DNA of 64,000 nucleotides from an uncultured Croceicoccus sp. (GTDB lineage Bacteria; Pseudomonadota; Alphaproteobacteria; Sphingomonadales; Sphingomonadaceae): contig NZ_CANMCP010000001.1 in the NCBI RefSeq assembly GCF_947496385.1, positions 434,001-498,000 of the forward strand, given 5' to 3'. The translations under genes were made by a program, and so were the position numbers. The notes below the pieces were generated by a model, which made no database searches, had not been told where the DNA came from, and saw nothing but the letters and a program-made list of their open reading frames with translations. Shown one piece after another: positions 1-8,845 of the stretch. How positions within the stretch are numbered: position 1 is the first letter of the stretch; the number at the start of each line of letters is the position of its first letter.

Positions 1-256
1 CACGCGGCTCGACATCCTGCGGCCCGGCCTCCTTCGCGGATCGCGCGGGGCCGACCGGCGGGTGAAGGAACGGCTCGCCATTGCCGTAGCGCCGATTTTC
101 GACCGGTTGCTGCACGGGCGGATGCGGGCCATGCGGTCGATTCCGGGCGCGACGGTGGCGCGCGCGATCCTCGCCCTTTCGCGGGAGGCGGGCGAGGGCG
201 TTTTCATCCACGACAACGATGCGATTCTTGCCCGTGCCGATACGCTCGCCGATTGA
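1..256 (+). CDS. C-terminal fragment of an NAD(P)-binding oxidoreductase / epimerase-like protein (partial)
   Basis: The reading frame is open from the window edge and ends at a TGA at 254-256, so only about 84 C-terminal residues are visible. The fragment contains L-x-I-L-R-P-G-L-L-R-G-S, then a basic stretch, then a helix ending in V-A-R-A-I-L-A-L. This resembles the last third of atypical short-chain dehydrogenases of the HTATIP2 / NAD(P)H-binding kind, where an R-P-x-x-L-x-G loop follows the Rossmann fold. The cofactor-binding N-terminus is outside the window, so the family call is an inference from a short stretch. A possible -35 element of the downstream gcv transcript (TTGACT, 253-258) overlaps its stop codon. 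Confidence 0.5.
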   Translation, partial: TRLDILRPGLLRGSRGADRRVKERLAIAVAPIFDRLLHGRMRAMRSIPGATVARAILALSREAGEGVFIHDNDAILARADTLAD

Positions 257-296
257 CTTGGGCCGCGGGGATGCGCATGGCTGCACGCCTATCGCT

Positions 297-510
297 GACC
301 GCGCGGGAGAGTGTCGCCGCGATTCGTTCATGCCGAACGCATCGTGTCGTCCGCCGAAGGAGCAACCGCCCCGGAAACTCTCAGGCACCAGGGACCGCGC
401 CGGTCGATAGCGATGCTCTGGAAAGCGTCCTGCCCTTGCCGGGCCGGGCCACCGACGGTGTAACCTCGCGTCATGCGGGGAAGGCTCTCAGGTTTCCGTG
501 ACAGAGGGGG
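297..510 (+). ncRNA. Tandem glycine riboswitch (two aptamers) in the gcvT leader
   Basis: Two glycine aptamers lie in tandem in the 5' leader of gcvT. Aptamer 1 is closed by a P1 helix of GCGCGG (301-306) with CCGCGC (395-400) and carries the conserved CGCCGAAGGAGCAA (350-363) and AACTCTCAGGCACCAGGGAC (376-395) segments. Aptamer 2 is closed by CTCTG (416-420) with CAGAG (502-506) and carries CCGACGGTGTAAC and AAGGCTCTCAGGTTTCCGTGACAGA-type segments. Known tandem glycine riboswitches switch on glycine cleavage genes when glycine is abundant, which fits the genes that follow. A weak promoter, TTGACT-N17-CATGGC (253-281), would start transcription about ten bases upstream of aptamer 1. Confidence 0.95.
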
Positions 511-561
511 CGTACCGGGTCATCATGGCCCGGCGCGACCTTTTTGAACGGAACCGAACGC

Positions 562-1698
562 ATGAACGACATTATCGAAGACGGCGAAGCGGTGGAGGTG
601 ATGATCCTCCCGCTCGACCAATGGCACCGCGATGCAGGTGCGCGCATGGTGGAATTTGCCGGCTATCACATGCCGATCCAGTATGAGGGCATCATCGCCG
701 AACATGGCTGGACGCGGGAGCATGCGGGCCTGTTCGATGTCAGCCACATGGGGCAGCTCATGGTGACGGGGCCGGACGTTGCCGCCGCGCTGGAACGCGT
801 GCTTCCCGGTGATATTTCCGCGTTGAAGGAAGGGCGGGTGCGTTACTCGCTCCTGCTCAACGAGGATGGCGGCATCCTCGACGATCTCATGGTGACCAAC
901 ACGGGCGATGGGTATTATCTCGTCGTCAATGGCGCGGTGAAGTGGGACGATATTGCCTGGCTGCATGAAAACCTGCCCGAAACGGTGACGTTGACTCATC
1001 TCGACGAAAGCGCGCTGCTCGCGTTGCAGGGGCCGGAGGCGGCGACCGCGTTGGCCCGGATCGTTCCCGGCGTCACTGACCTCACCTTCATGCAGGCGAT
1101 GGTGGCGGACTGGAACGGGCACACGCTCGGCATTTCGCGATCGGGCTATACCGGCGAGGATGGCTTCGAGATTTCCGTTCCGGCAGAGGCGGCCCAGGCG
1201 CTGGCCGACGCGCTGGTCGCGATGGAGGAGGTGAAGCCCATCGGCCTCGGCGCGCGCGATTCGCTTCGGCTCGAGGCGGGCCTGCCGCTCTATGGGCATG
1301 ACATGACCGAAACCGTGGACCCGGTGACCGCGGATCTCGCCTTTGCCATATCGAAGCGGCGCCGGAACGAAGGCGGCTTCATCGGTGCCGATACGGTGCT
1401 GCCCCTGCTCGAACGCGGGGCCGGGGCGCGGCGCGTGGGCTTGAAGGTCGAAGGCCGCATGGCCGCGCGTGAAGGGGCGGGCGTCTTTGCCGGCGAGGCG
1501 CGCATCGGCACAGTGACGAGCGGCGGTTTCGCGCCCAGCGTCGGCCAGCCCATCGCCATGGCCACCATCGCCACCGGCCACGACATGCCCGGCACGCGCG
1601 TCACCATCGAGATGCGCGGCCGCCAGATCGAGGCGACCGTTGCCGAAATGCCCTTCGTTCCCCACCGCTATCATCGCAAAGCCAAGACAGGAGCCTGA
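562..1698 (+). CDS. gcvT: Aminomethyltransferase, glycine cleavage T protein
   Basis: T protein takes the aminomethyl group from lipoylated H protein and makes methylene-tetrahydrofolate and ammonia. The 378-residue product has the F-A-G-Y-x-M-P-x-Q-Y-E-G entry near residues 32-43, the D-V-S-H-M-G motif at 59-64 and the folate-site segment G-I-L-D-D-L at 104-109, followed by the C-terminal barrel. An in-frame TTG at 544 would add six residues; ATG 562 was chosen because family members begin shortly before the L-P-L-D-x-W-H motif, but the ribosome binding site is weak for either. It is the first gene after the glycine riboswitch and is followed one base later by gcvH, so the two are surely co-transcribed. 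Confidence 0.97.
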   Translation: MNDIIEDGEAVEVMILPLDQWHRDAGARMVEFAGYHMPIQYEGIIAEHGWTREHAGLFDVSHMGQLMVTGPDVAAALERVLPGDISALKEGRVRYSLLLNEDGGILDDLMVTNTGDGYYLVVNGAVKWDDIAWLHENLPETVTLTHLDESALLALQGPEAATALARIVPGVTDLTFMQAMVADWNGHTLGISRSGYTGEDGFEISVPAEAAQALADALVAMEEVKPIGLGARDSLRLEAGLPLYGHDMTETVDPVTADLAFAISKRRRNEGGFIGADTVLPLLERGAGARRVGLKVEGRMAAREGAGVFAGEARIGTVTSGGFAPSVGQPIAMATIATGHDMPGTRVTIEMRGRQIEATVAEMPFVPHRYHRKAKTGA

Positions 1699-1699
1699 C

Positions 1700-2071
1700 A
1701 TGACGACCTATTTTACCAAGGACCACGAATGGATCGCCGTCGAAGGCGACACCGGCACCGTCGGCATCACCCAATATGCGCAGGAACAGCTTGGCGACAT
1801 CACCTTCGTCGAATTGCCGGGCGCGGGCGACACGGTGAAGAAGGGCGACGCGGTGTCCGTCGTCGATTCGGTGAAGGCCGCCTCCGACGTCTACACCCCG
1901 GTGTCGGGTGAGGTGACGGCCAATAACGAAACGCTCGAAGAGGCGCCCGAAACGGTGAATTCGGACCCGGAAACGGCCGGCTGGCTGTTCAAGGTCACGC
2001 TTTCCGATCCGTCCGAGCTCGACGGCTTGATGGATGAGAGCGCCTACAAGGATTACGTCGCCAGCCTTTGA
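1700..2071 (+). CDS. gcvH: Glycine cleavage system H protein
   Basis: H protein is the lipoyl carrier that shuttles the methylamine intermediate between the P, T and L proteins. The 123-residue protein has the usual length and the lipoylation loop V-D-S-V-K-A-A-S-D, with the acceptor lysine at residue 59. Family members more often have V-E-S-V-K; the aspartate here is a conservative change. The N-terminus Y-F-T-K-D-H-E-W is also typical. The ATG lies one base after the gcvT stop, with an AGGAGC ribosome binding site inside the end of gcvT. It sits between gcvT and gcvPA in one operon under glycine riboswitch control. Confidence 0.98.
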   Translation: MTTYFTKDHEWIAVEGDTGTVGITQYAQEQLGDITFVELPGAGDTVKKGDAVSVVDSVKAASDVYTPVSGEVTANNETLEEAPETVNSDPETAGWLFKVTLSDPSELDGLMDESAYKDYVASL

Positions 2072-2100
2072 TTTGCGCTGGACAGAGGAAAGACCCGCAC

Positions 2101-3471
2101 ATGCGTTACCTGCCGCTGACCCCCGACGACCGGACCGCCATGCTGGCGAAGATCGGCGCCGACAATATCGATGCCCTGTTCGCCGACGTGCCGGAGGGCG
2201 CCCGCCTTTCCGGCCCCATCGACGGCCTGCCGACCCATGCCAGCGAAATGGCGGTCGAACGGTATATGCGCAGCCTCGCCGCGCAGAACCTGTCGGCGGC
2301 GGATGCGCCGTTCTTCCTCGGTGCCGGGGCGTATCGGCACCATATCCCGGCAACCGTCGACCATATCATCCAGCGTGGCGAATTCCTCACCGCCTACACC
2401 CCGTATCAGCCCGAAATCGCGCAGGGCACCTTGCAGGTCCTCTTCGAGTTTCAGACGCAGGTTGCGCGCCTGTTCGGCACCGACATCGCCAATGCGTCGA
2501 TGTATGACGGCTCCACGGCGTGCTGGGAGGCGATCGCGATGGCCGGGCGCATCACCCGGCGCGACCATGCGGTGCTGTCGTCCGGCCTGCATCCGCATTA
2601 CGTGTCGGTCGCGAAGACCATGGCGAAATATACCGGCGATACGCTGGACACGGCGACGCCTGAATTGCTTGCCACAACCGATGACGATCGCGTGATCGCG
2701 GGCATCACCGACGCGACATCCTGCGTGGTGGTGCAATATCCCGACCTGCTGGGACGCATTCCCGACCTTTCGCGCATTGCCGATGCCGCGCATGAAAAGG
2801 GTGCGTTGCTGGTCGCCGTCGTGACGGAGCCGGTCGCACTGGGCCTGCTCGAGAGTCCGGGCGCGCTGGGTGCCGATATCGTGGTGGGCGAGGGGCAATC
2901 GCTCGGCGTGGGTTTGCAGTTCGGCGGTCCTTACCTCGGCCTGTTCGGCGCGCGGGAGAAATATGCGCGGCAGATGCCGGGACGCCTTTGCGGGGAGACT
3001 GTCGATGCGGACGGCAAGCGCGGCTTCGTGCTGACGCTGTCGACGCGCGAGCAGCATATCCGGCGCGAAAAGGCGACGAGCAATATCTGCACCAATTCGG
3101 GGCTGTGCGCGCTCGCGTTCTCGATCCACATGACATTGCTCGGCGGGGTCGGGCTGGACCGGATGGCGCGCATCAACCATGCCCGCGCGGCGAAGGCGGC
3201 GGCGCGGCTGGCGCAGATTCCGGGCGTTTCACTGGTGAACGACGCGTTCTTCAACGAGTTCACCATCCGCATCGGCTGCGACGCGCGCGAGGCGGCACTG
3301 CGCATGGCGAAGAACGGCGTGCTGGCCGGCGTGACCATGGGGCGGCTGTTCCCGGGTCAGGACGCGCTTTCAGACGGGTTGATCGTGGCCGTGACAGAAA
3401 CGGTCAGCGACGAGGATATCGAGGCGCTCGCCACCGCGCTCGCCCAGGAAATTTCGGGAGACGCCGCATGA
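2101..3471 (+). CDS. gcvPA: Glycine dehydrogenase (decarboxylating) subunit 1
   Basis: This 456-residue protein is the N-terminal half of the split P protein, which decarboxylates glycine and loads the aminomethyl group on H protein. It starts M-R-Y-L-P-L-T and contains the G-A-G-x-Y-x-H-H-I-P segment and the Q-T-Q-V-A-R-L stretch of this subunit. The pyridoxal lysine is not here but in subunit 2. The start follows a GAGGAA site about ten bases upstream. The stop overlaps the gcvPB start by four bases (ATGA), so the two subunits are translationally coupled, as expected for a heteromeric enzyme. Split P protein is common in Alphaproteobacteria, Firmicutes and archaea, in contrast to the single chain of E. 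coli. Confidence 0.96.
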   Translation: MRYLPLTPDDRTAMLAKIGADNIDALFADVPEGARLSGPIDGLPTHASEMAVERYMRSLAAQNLSAADAPFFLGAGAYRHHIPATVDHIIQRGEFLTAYTPYQPEIAQGTLQVLFEFQTQVARLFGTDIANASMYDGSTACWEAIAMAGRITRRDHAVLSSGLHPHYVSVAKTMAKYTGDTLDTATPELLATTDDDRVIAGITDATSCVVVQYPDLLGRIPDLSRIADAAHEKGALLVAVVTEPVALGLLESPGALGADIVVGEGQSLGVGLQFGGPYLGLFGAREKYARQMPGRLCGETVDADGKRGFVLTLSTREQHIRREKATSNICTNSGLCALAFSIHMTLLGGVGLDRMARINHARAAKAAARLAQIPGVSLVNDAFFNEFTIRIGCDAREAALRMAKNGVLAGVTMGRLFPGQDALSDGLIVAVTETVSDEDIEALATALAQEISGDAA

Positions 3472-5066
3472 ACGCCCCCAACGCATCGGGCTGGAAACCG
3501 CAGATGGGTCCGGCCGGCCGCAGCGAAACCCCGACGAGCAGCGGCGACATGGCATTGAACCTCGAAGAACCGTTGATCTTCGAGCTGGCCAATCGCGGCA
3601 ATTGCGGCGTCGATTTCGATGAGGAGCCGGGCGACATCAGCCCCGCACTCGCCAGCTTTGCGCGGAAATCGCCGGTCGACCTGCCCGGCCTCGCCGAGCC
3701 GGAAGCGGTCCGCCATTATACGCGCCTCTCGCGGCAGAACTATGCCATCGACCTCGGCCCGTTCCCGCTGGGTTCGTGCACGATGAAGCATAATCCGCGG
3801 TTGAACGAGGCGGTCGCCCGCATGCCCGGCTTTGCCGACATCCACCCGCTACAGCCGATGGACACGGTGCAGGGCGCCTTCGCCGTGATCGAGCAGCTGG
3901 CCGAATGGCTCGTGACGCTCACCGGGATGAGCGCCGTCGCGATGAGCCCGAAGGCTGGCGCCCATGGCGAGCTGTGCGGTATCCTCGCGATCCGTGCCGC
4001 CCTGGAGGCGCGCGGCGACAAGCGTGCGGTCATCCTCGTCCCCGAAAGCGCGCATGGTACCAATCCCGCCACCGCCGCCTTTGCCGGGTACGCGGTCGAA
4101 AACATCCCTGCGACGAAGGAAGGCCGCGTCGATCTCGAAGCGTTGAAGGCGCGGCTCGGCCCCGATGTCGCGGGCGTCATGATCACCAATCCCAACACCT
4201 GCGGCCTGTTCGAGCGCGACATGAAGGCGATTTCCGACGCCGTGCACGCCGCGGGCGGGCTCGTGTATTGCGACGGCGCGAATTTCAACGCCATCGTCGG
4301 GCGGGTGCGTCCCGGCGACCTCGGCGTGGATGCCATGCACATCAACCTGCACAAGACGTTCAGCACGCCCCACGGCGGCGGCGGGCCGGGTTCCGGTCCG
4401 GTCGTCCTGTCGGAGGCGCTCGCCCCCTACGCGCCGATTCCGTTCGTCCGCCGCGACGACACGGGCCGCCTGCGCATGGTGGAGGAGCGCGGGGCGAAGG
4501 ACTTGCTCCCCGACAGCTTCGGCCGGATGGTCGCGTTTCACGGGCAGATGGGCATGTTCACCCGCGCGCTCGCCTACATGCTCAGCCACGGGGTCGACGG
4601 GTTGCGGCAGGTCGCGGAGGACGCGGTGCTCAACGCCAATTACGTGCTGCGCAGCCTCGACGACGTGCTCGACGCGCCGTTCGGCGGCAGCGGCCCATGC
4701 ATGCACGAGGCGCTGTTTTCCGATGCTGGCCTTGCCGAGGGGTTCACCACGCTCGACATTGCGAAGGGGCTGATCGACGAGGGGTTCCACCCGATGACGG
4801 TCTATTTCCCGCTCGTCGTGCATGGCGCCATGCTGATCGAGCCGACCGAGACCGAGAGCCGCGCCGGGCTGGACCGCTTGATCGCCAGCCTGCGCCACGT
4901 GGTCACCCGCGCAAAGGACGGGGACGAGGCGCTGAAATCCGCGCCGCATTATGCGCCGCGTCGCCGGCTCGACGAAACGCAGGCCGCGCGCAAGCCGGTG
5001 CTGGTGTGGAAGGGCGATCCGGCCCCGGCGGGCGAACCCACGCGCAGCGAGACCGGCGGACGTTGA
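3468..5066 (+). CDS. gcvPB: Glycine dehydrogenase (decarboxylating) subunit 2
   Basis: The 532-residue product is the PLP-bearing half of the split P protein. It shows G-S-C-T-M-K-x-N-P near residue 102, the phosphate-binding G-A-H-G-E at 164-168, S-A-H-G-T-N-P at 195-200, and the Schiff-base lysine in H-I-N-L-H-K-T-F (K296), followed by the glycine-rich [10 protein letters not shown] loop. The first 30 residues are low complexity and rich in Pro, Ser and Thr. Its ATG overlaps the gcvPA stop, and its own TGA overlaps the TTG start of the next gene. It is the last glycine-cleavage gene here; the shared L protein (lpd) is not in this window. Confidence 0.96.
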   Translation: MNAPNASGWKPQMGPAGRSETPTSSGDMALNLEEPLIFELANRGNCGVDFDEEPGDISPALASFARKSPVDLPGLAEPEAVRHYTRLSRQNYAIDLGPFPLGSCTMKHNPRLNEAVARMPGFADIHPLQPMDTVQGAFAVIEQLAEWLVTLTGMSAVAMSPKAGAHGELCGILAIRAALEARGDKRAVILVPESAHGTNPATAAFAGYAVENIPATKEGRVDLEALKARLGPDVAGVMITNPNTCGLFERDMKAISDAVHAAGGLVYCDGANFNAIVGRVRPGDLGVDAMHINLHKTFSTPHGGGGPGSGPVVLSEALAPYAPIPFVRRDDTGRLRMVEERGAKDLLPDSFGRMVAFHGQMGMFTRALAYMLSHGVDGLRQVAEDAVLNANYVLRSLDDVLDAPFGGSGPCMHEALFSDAGLAEGFTTLDIAKGLIDEGFHPMTVYFPLVVHGAMLIEPTETESRAGLDRLIASLRHVVTRAKDGDEALKSAPHYAPRRRLDETQAARKPVLVWKGDPAPAGEPTRSETGGR

Positions 5067-5713
5067 GCGACCCCGGACACGAAGGCGGCGCCGGTCCGCA
5101 ACCTTTCGTGTTCGGGGGCGAAGCGCGCCGCGATGCCCCCGCGACCCATCGCAACCGCGATGCCATCGCGGCGGTGCTGCGCGACGTGCTTCCCGCGCAC
5201 GGGACCGTACTGGAAATCGCGTCGGGGACGGGGCAGCACGCGGCATATTTCGCGTCGCTGTTCCCGGCGCTGGTCTGGCAGCCGAGCGATACTGACGCGC
5301 AGGCGCTTTCCTCCATCGCCGCATGGGGGGCGGACAGCGGGCTTGCCAATCTTCGCGCGCCGGTCCGGCTCGATGCGAGCGCGACCGACTGGCCCGTGGA
5401 AAGCGCCGATGCGATCCTGTGCATCAACATGACGCATATCAGCCCTTGGTCCGCGACGCAGGGTTTTTTCGCAAACGCCGGGCGGGTGTTGCGGGAGGGT
5501 GGCCCGCTCGTCATCTACGGTCCGTTCCTTCGCGTTGGGGTCGAAACGGCCGCATCCAACCTGGCTTTCGATGACAATCTGAAGGCACGCGACCCACGCT
5601 GGGGACTGCGGCGGGTGGACGCGCTTGACGCTCTCGCGCAGGAAAATGGCTTGCGGCCTGCGGAGCCGATCCCGATGCCGGCGAATAATCTGATGCTGAT
5701 CTACCGGCGATAG
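5063..5713 (+). CDS. DUF938 family SAM-dependent methyltransferase-like protein
   Basis: The 216-residue protein has a class I methyltransferase motif I, V-L-E-I-A-S-G-T-G-Q-H-A (about residues 47-58), followed by W-Q-P-S-D-x-D, which is typical of DUF938 proteins of unknown substrate. The C-terminal N-N-L-M-L-I-Y-R-R also matches that family. The only start that keeps the conserved N-terminus is TTG 5063, which overlaps the gcvPB stop as TTGA, so it is probably translated by coupling as the last gene of the gcv operon. A bidirectional hairpin terminator follows directly. That a SAM-dependent enzyme is tied to a one-carbon operon is suggestive, but its reaction is unknown. Confidence 0.85.
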   Translation: MSDPGHEGGAGPQPFVFGGEARRDAPATHRNRDAIAAVLRDVLPAHGTVLEIASGTGQHAAYFASLFPALVWQPSDTDAQALSSIAAWGADSGLANLRAPVRLDASATDWPVESADAILCINMTHISPWSATQGFFANAGRVLREGGPLVIYGPFLRVGVETAASNLAFDDNLKARDPRWGLRRVDALDALAQENGLRPAEPIPMPANNLMLIYRR

Positions 5714-5721
5714 AGGGCATG

Positions 5722-5760
5722 AAAAAGGCCCGCCGGACGTGCTGTCCTGCGGGCCTTTTC
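5722..5760. terminator. Bidirectional rho-independent terminator between the gcv operon and the entericidin-like gene
   Basis: An 11-bp stem pairs AAAAGGCCCGC (5723-5733) with GCGGGCCTTTT (5749-5759), extended inside by GGAC/GTCC around a five-base loop. The T-run on either strand makes it usable for both converging transcripts. Confidence 0.9.
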
Positions 5761-5787
5761 ACAACGGGCGAAAGAGCCCGCCGCGTG

Positions 5788-5916
5788 TCAGATGGCGCGA
5801 TCGGCCGCTTCACCCACGGATTCGATATCCTCGCCAGCACCTTCGACGGTGTTGCAGGCGGCGGCGGCGAGAGCCAGGCTGCCGACGGCAGCGGCGAGTG
5901 CGATACGACGGATCAT
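5788..5916 (-). CDS. Entericidin A/B-like small lipoprotein
   Basis: This 42-residue protein starts with a short signal peptide ending in a lipobox (A-A-A-C, C21) and continues with C-N-T-V-E-G-A-G-E-D-I-E-S-V-G, the signature of the entericidin EcnA/EcnB family. Mature entericidins are tiny amphipathic membrane lipoproteins; E. coli EcnB is stationary-phase induced and membrane-active. The start ATG at 5916 has a strong AAGGAG site. Upstream is a perfect GGAAC-N16-CGTT element (5948-5972), so the gene is probably part of the EcfG general stress response. It lies alone between the gcv terminator and an EamA transporter. No paired antidote gene is visible; many bacteria carry a single such gene. 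Confidence 0.88.
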   Translation of the reverse strand: MIRRIALAAAVGSLALAAAACNTVEGAGEDIESVGEAADRAI

Positions 5917-5947
5917 GGGATGCTCCTTGCTGATTGTTCCGCCACGA

Positions 5948-5972
5948 AACGAAGCGATGGGCGCGTTGTTCC
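5948..5972 (-). promoter_or_regulatory. EcfG-type general stress promoter (GGAAC-N16-CGTT)
   Basis: Read on the minus strand, GGAAC (5972-5968), a 16-base spacer and CGTT (5951-5948) match the alphaproteobacterial EcfG consensus exactly. The expected transcription start near 5941 leaves a leader of about 25 bases that includes the AAGGAG site of the entericidin-like gene. Confidence 0.75.
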
Positions 5973-5983
5973 CCATAATTCGT

Positions 5984-6943
5984 TCAAAGTTCGCCAAATT
6001 CGTTCCGCGTTTTCGACAGGCGATGTTCGCGCCACACGATGATGGCGCCCGCCGCGATGACGAGCGGCGCGCCGAACCACAGCATGACGGACGGCAGATT
6101 GTCGAAGACCAGCCACCCGTAAAGCGTGGCCCAGATCAGCATGGCGTAATCCATGACGATCACGCTCGACACCGTGCCATAGCGTAGCGAATTGGTCAGA
6201 AACAGCTGTGCCGCGGTGCCGAACCCCCCGACGAGAAGAAGGAGCGCGTAATCGGTCCAGTCGGTCGGCCAGGGAAAGAACAGCGCGATGATGAAAAGCA
6301 CGGGCGCGGAGAACAGCGCGAAATAGACGACGATCGCGATGCTGTCCTCGGTCCGTGAGAGGTCGCGTATCTGGATCGAGATCAGCGCGACCATGAACGC
6401 CGCCGCGATGCCCACCGCCGCGCCGAGCGGGTCGATGTCCGTTCCCCCGGGCCCGGCGATGATCGCGATGCCCGCAAACCCCAGCAACACGGCGGACCAG
6501 CGCCAGCGTCCGACCTTTTCATGCAGCAGCAGGGCCGACAGCACCACGGCAAAGATCGGCGAGGTAAAGCCCAGCGTCGTCGAAACCGCCAAGGGCAGGA
6601 GGATCGGCGCACCGAAGGTCAGCGCCATGCCGGTCGATCCGGTTATCGCGCGGATACCGTGCGACACCAGCCTGTTGCTGCGCAGCCGGCCCATTTGCCC
6701 CCTCACGAGCAGGAAACCCAGCAACACCGGCACCGACACGGCCTGCCGAAACAGGAGGATATGCGGCAGATCGACGCCGCGCGCCGACGCCAGCTTCACC
6801 AGCATGAGCATCGTCGCCAGCGTCACCCCCGCGCCGAGCCGTAGCAGCAAGGCATACATCGGGCGCTGCACCGGGCCATCGCGCGGCGGAATTTGCGAGC
6901 CGGGGAGGCGCGAGGATGAGGAAGAACCGGGGGCAGGGGGCAT
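5984..6943 (-). CDS. EamA/DMT family transporter
   Basis: The 319-residue product is an integral inner-membrane protein with about ten hydrophobic segments, arranged as two EamA repeats of five helices (roughly residues 30-160 and 170-305). The first repeat contains L-H-E-K-V-G-R-W-R-W at its end, as is usual in drug/metabolite transporters of this superfamily. The substrate cannot be read from sequence. The first 28 residues are Pro/Ser-rich; an internal ATG at 6859 would remove them, but neither start has a clear ribosome binding site, and extended N-termini occur in related proteins. It lies upstream of the entericidin-like gene on the same strand but that gene has its own promoter. Confidence 0.88.
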   Translation of the reverse strand: MPPAPGSSSSSRLPGSQIPPRDGPVQRPMYALLLRLGAGVTLATMLMLVKLASARGVDLPHILLFRQAVSVPVLLGFLLVRGQMGRLRSNRLVSHGIRAITGSTGMALTFGAPILLPLAVSTTLGFTSPIFAVVLSALLLHEKVGRWRWSAVLLGFAGIAIIAGPGGTDIDPLGAAVGIAAAFMVALISIQIRDLSRTEDSIAIVVYFALFSAPVLFIIALFFPWPTDWTDYALLLLVGGFGTAAQLFLTNSLRYGTVSSVIVMDYAMLIWATLYGWLVFDNLPSVMLWFGAPLVIAAGAIIVWREHRLSKTRNEFGEL

Positions 6944-7024
6944 ACCGCCCTACTGCGCCGCGCCATCGATACGATCAACCTTCGATTGCGCGGTTGCGCC
7001 GGTTCGGGCAGGGATCCGCCCGCG

Positions 7025-7246
7025 ATGCTGAATTTCTGGGATAGCGAAGCGGGAATGCTGGCCGCCGTTGCGGCAGGTGCGCTGCTGCTCGCCGCGATTG
7101 CATGGGTGGGCGATCTTCGCCGGACACGGCGGCAACGGCCCGACGATGTCGGCATCGTGCCGTGGGGGCCGTTGTTCCTCGCCGCGCTCGGCATTGCGGG
7201 GCTGTCGGGTTTCGTCGCGCTGCAATACTGGCTCGCAACCGTTTGA
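7025..7246 (+). CDS. Small membrane protein of unknown function
   Basis: The 73-residue product has two clear hydrophobic segments (about residues 11-27 and 48-68) joined by a basic loop with R-R-T-R-R-Q-R, suggesting a hairpin in the inner membrane with the loop in the cytoplasm. I do not recognise a family. The ATG is preceded by an AGGGA site about ten bases upstream. It is divergent from the EamA gene and converges with cpaF. A chance open frame is possible at this length in high-GC DNA, but the two membrane segments and ribosome binding site argue for a real gene. Confidence 0.55.
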   Translation: MLNFWDSEAGMLAAVAAGALLLAAIAWVGDLRRTRRQRPDDVGIVPWGPLFLAALGIAGLSGFVALQYWLATV

Positions 7247-7264
7247 GGCGCGGCGCAACCGGGC

Positions 7265-8770
7265 TCAGAGGCAGGCTTGCAGATACGCCTGATCGAAGCC
7301 GAATTGCCGCGCTTTTTCAAGCGTGTAGGGGCGCAAGCCCGATGATTTGAAATCGCCGACGATCTTGCCGTCGGATCCTTCGTCGAGATATTCGAATTTA
7401 AACAATTCCTGCGTCACGATGACATCGCCTTCCATGCCGATGACCTCGGTGATGTTGGTGGTACGGCGGGACCCGTCGCGAAGGCGCTTCACCTGCACGA
7501 TAAGGTCGACGGATTCGGCGATCTGCCGGCTGATGGCTTCCTTCGGGATCTTGATGTCGCCCATCAGGATCATGTTCTCCATCCGGCCGAGACATTCGCG
7601 CGGGCTGTTGGCGTGGAGCGTGCACATCGAACCATCGTGGCCGGTGTTCATCGCGGCGAGGAGGTCGAAACATTCCGCCCCGCGAATTTCGCCCAGGATG
7701 ATCCGGTCGGGACGCATGCGCAAGGCGTTCTTCACGAGATCGCCGATCGTGATCGCGCCTTCGCCCTCCAGGTTGGGTGGCCGCGTTTCGAGCGGAAGCC
7801 AGTGCGGCTGTTGCAGGCGCAGCTCGGCCGCATCCTCGATCGTCAGCACGCGCTCGCCCGGATCGATCATTTTCGACAGCGCATTAAGCATCGTCGTCTT
7901 GCCCGAACCGGTGCCGCCCGAAATGACGATATTCATCTGGCACGCGCCGGCGATTTTGAGCACGGTCGCCATCTTTTCGCTCATGCTGCCGAATTCGCGC
8001 AACATGTCGATGGTAATGGGCTTTTCCGAAAACTTGCGGATGGAAATGGCCGTCCCGCGCAGCGAAAGTGGCGGGACGATCACGTTGACGCGGCTGCCAT
8101 CCTTCAACCGGGCATCGGCGAGCGGCGTGGTCTGATCGACGCGGCGGCCGACCTGGTTCACGATACGCTGGGCGATCTGAAACAGGTGCTGCTCGTCGCG
8201 GAACTGTATCTTTGCGAGCTCGAGCTTGCCCTTGCGTTCGACGTAGGTCTGCTGCGGCCCGTTGACCATGATGTCCGAAATATCCGGGTCGGACAGCAAT
8301 TCCTCCAGCGGGCCGAAGCCCAGCAATTCGTCGATCAGCACCTTTTCGAGCGCGAATTGCTCACGCCGGTTCAAGGTGATCTTCAATTCCGCCAGCACTT
8401 CGAGGATGATCGGCCGGAATTCCTCGGACAGTTCATCCTTGGTCAGGGTCGCCGCGGCCTCGGGATCGACGCGTTCGAGCAGGCGCGGCAACACCTGCTC
8501 CTTGATCCGGTGGACCGACACTTCGAAGCCTTCGGCGGTGTAATTGCCCTCGGTGACCGAATTGGCGCGTTCGGCAAGCCGGGCGAGCGCGTCATCCTCC
8601 GGATCGACCGCGATCTCGGGAAGTGGGGGGAACGGCTCCGGTTCGGGCGGGGGCGGGAGCGGCTGCGCGCCCGGCGCGGCACCGGTGCCCTTCATCGGCC
8701 GGGCCACGCCAAAGCTGGCACGCGGGTTCGACTTGGAGGCCAATCCATCCTTTCGGCCGAAAGCACTCAT
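7265..8770 (-). CDS. cpaF: CpaF/TadA-type secretion ATPase (GspE/VirB11 superfamily)
   Basis: This 501-residue protein is the hexameric motor ATPase of a Tad/Flp pilus (type IVc) assembly system. After a Pro-rich N-terminus (residues 30-55) and an N-terminal helical domain, it has I-M-V-N-G-P near 167-172, the Walker A G-G-T-G-S-G-K-T at 285-292, an Asp box with L-T-I-E-D-A-A-E-L, and the R-P-D-R-I-I-L-G-E-I-R-G Walker B region. The final residues end in C-L. The start at 8770 gives an N-terminus M-S-A-F-G-R-K with an AAAGGT site upstream. No other cpa/tad gene (cpaB, cpaC, cpaE, tadB, tadC, flp) is in this window, so it stands alone here. Confidence 0.93.
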   Translation of the reverse strand: MSAFGRKDGLASKSNPRASFGVARPMKGTGAAPGAQPLPPPPEPEPFPPLPEIAVDPEDDALARLAERANSVTEGNYTAEGFEVSVHRIKEQVLPRLLERVDPEAAATLTKDELSEEFRPIILEVLAELKITLNRREQFALEKVLIDELLGFGPLEELLSDPDISDIMVNGPQQTYVERKGKLELAKIQFRDEQHLFQIAQRIVNQVGRRVDQTTPLADARLKDGSRVNVIVPPLSLRGTAISIRKFSEKPITIDMLREFGSMSEKMATVLKIAGACQMNIVISGGTGSGKTTMLNALSKMIDPGERVLTIEDAAELRLQQPHWLPLETRPPNLEGEGAITIGDLVKNALRMRPDRIILGEIRGAECFDLLAAMNTGHDGSMCTLHANSPRECLGRMENMILMGDIKIPKEAISRQIAESVDLIVQVKRLRDGSRRTTNITEVIGMEGDVIVTQELFKFEYLDEGSDGKIVGDFKSSGLRPYTLEKARQFGFDQAYLQACL

Positions 8771-8845
8771 AAATTCAGACCTTTGTGGCGCGCATCTTCC
8801 TGTGCCAGACGGAAGCGGTGTCACGCTTCGCATGGTGGATCCTCT

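Noticed and set aside
3905-5062. Long + frame running through gcvPB into the methyltransferase
   Set aside because: Only the part after the TTG at 5063 has family-like sequence; the upstream part is an out-of-frame, Arg-rich reading of gcvPB.
5788-5916. Entericidin toxin-antidote pair
   Set aside because: Only one entericidin-type peptide is visible; no second small lipoprotein lies next to it.
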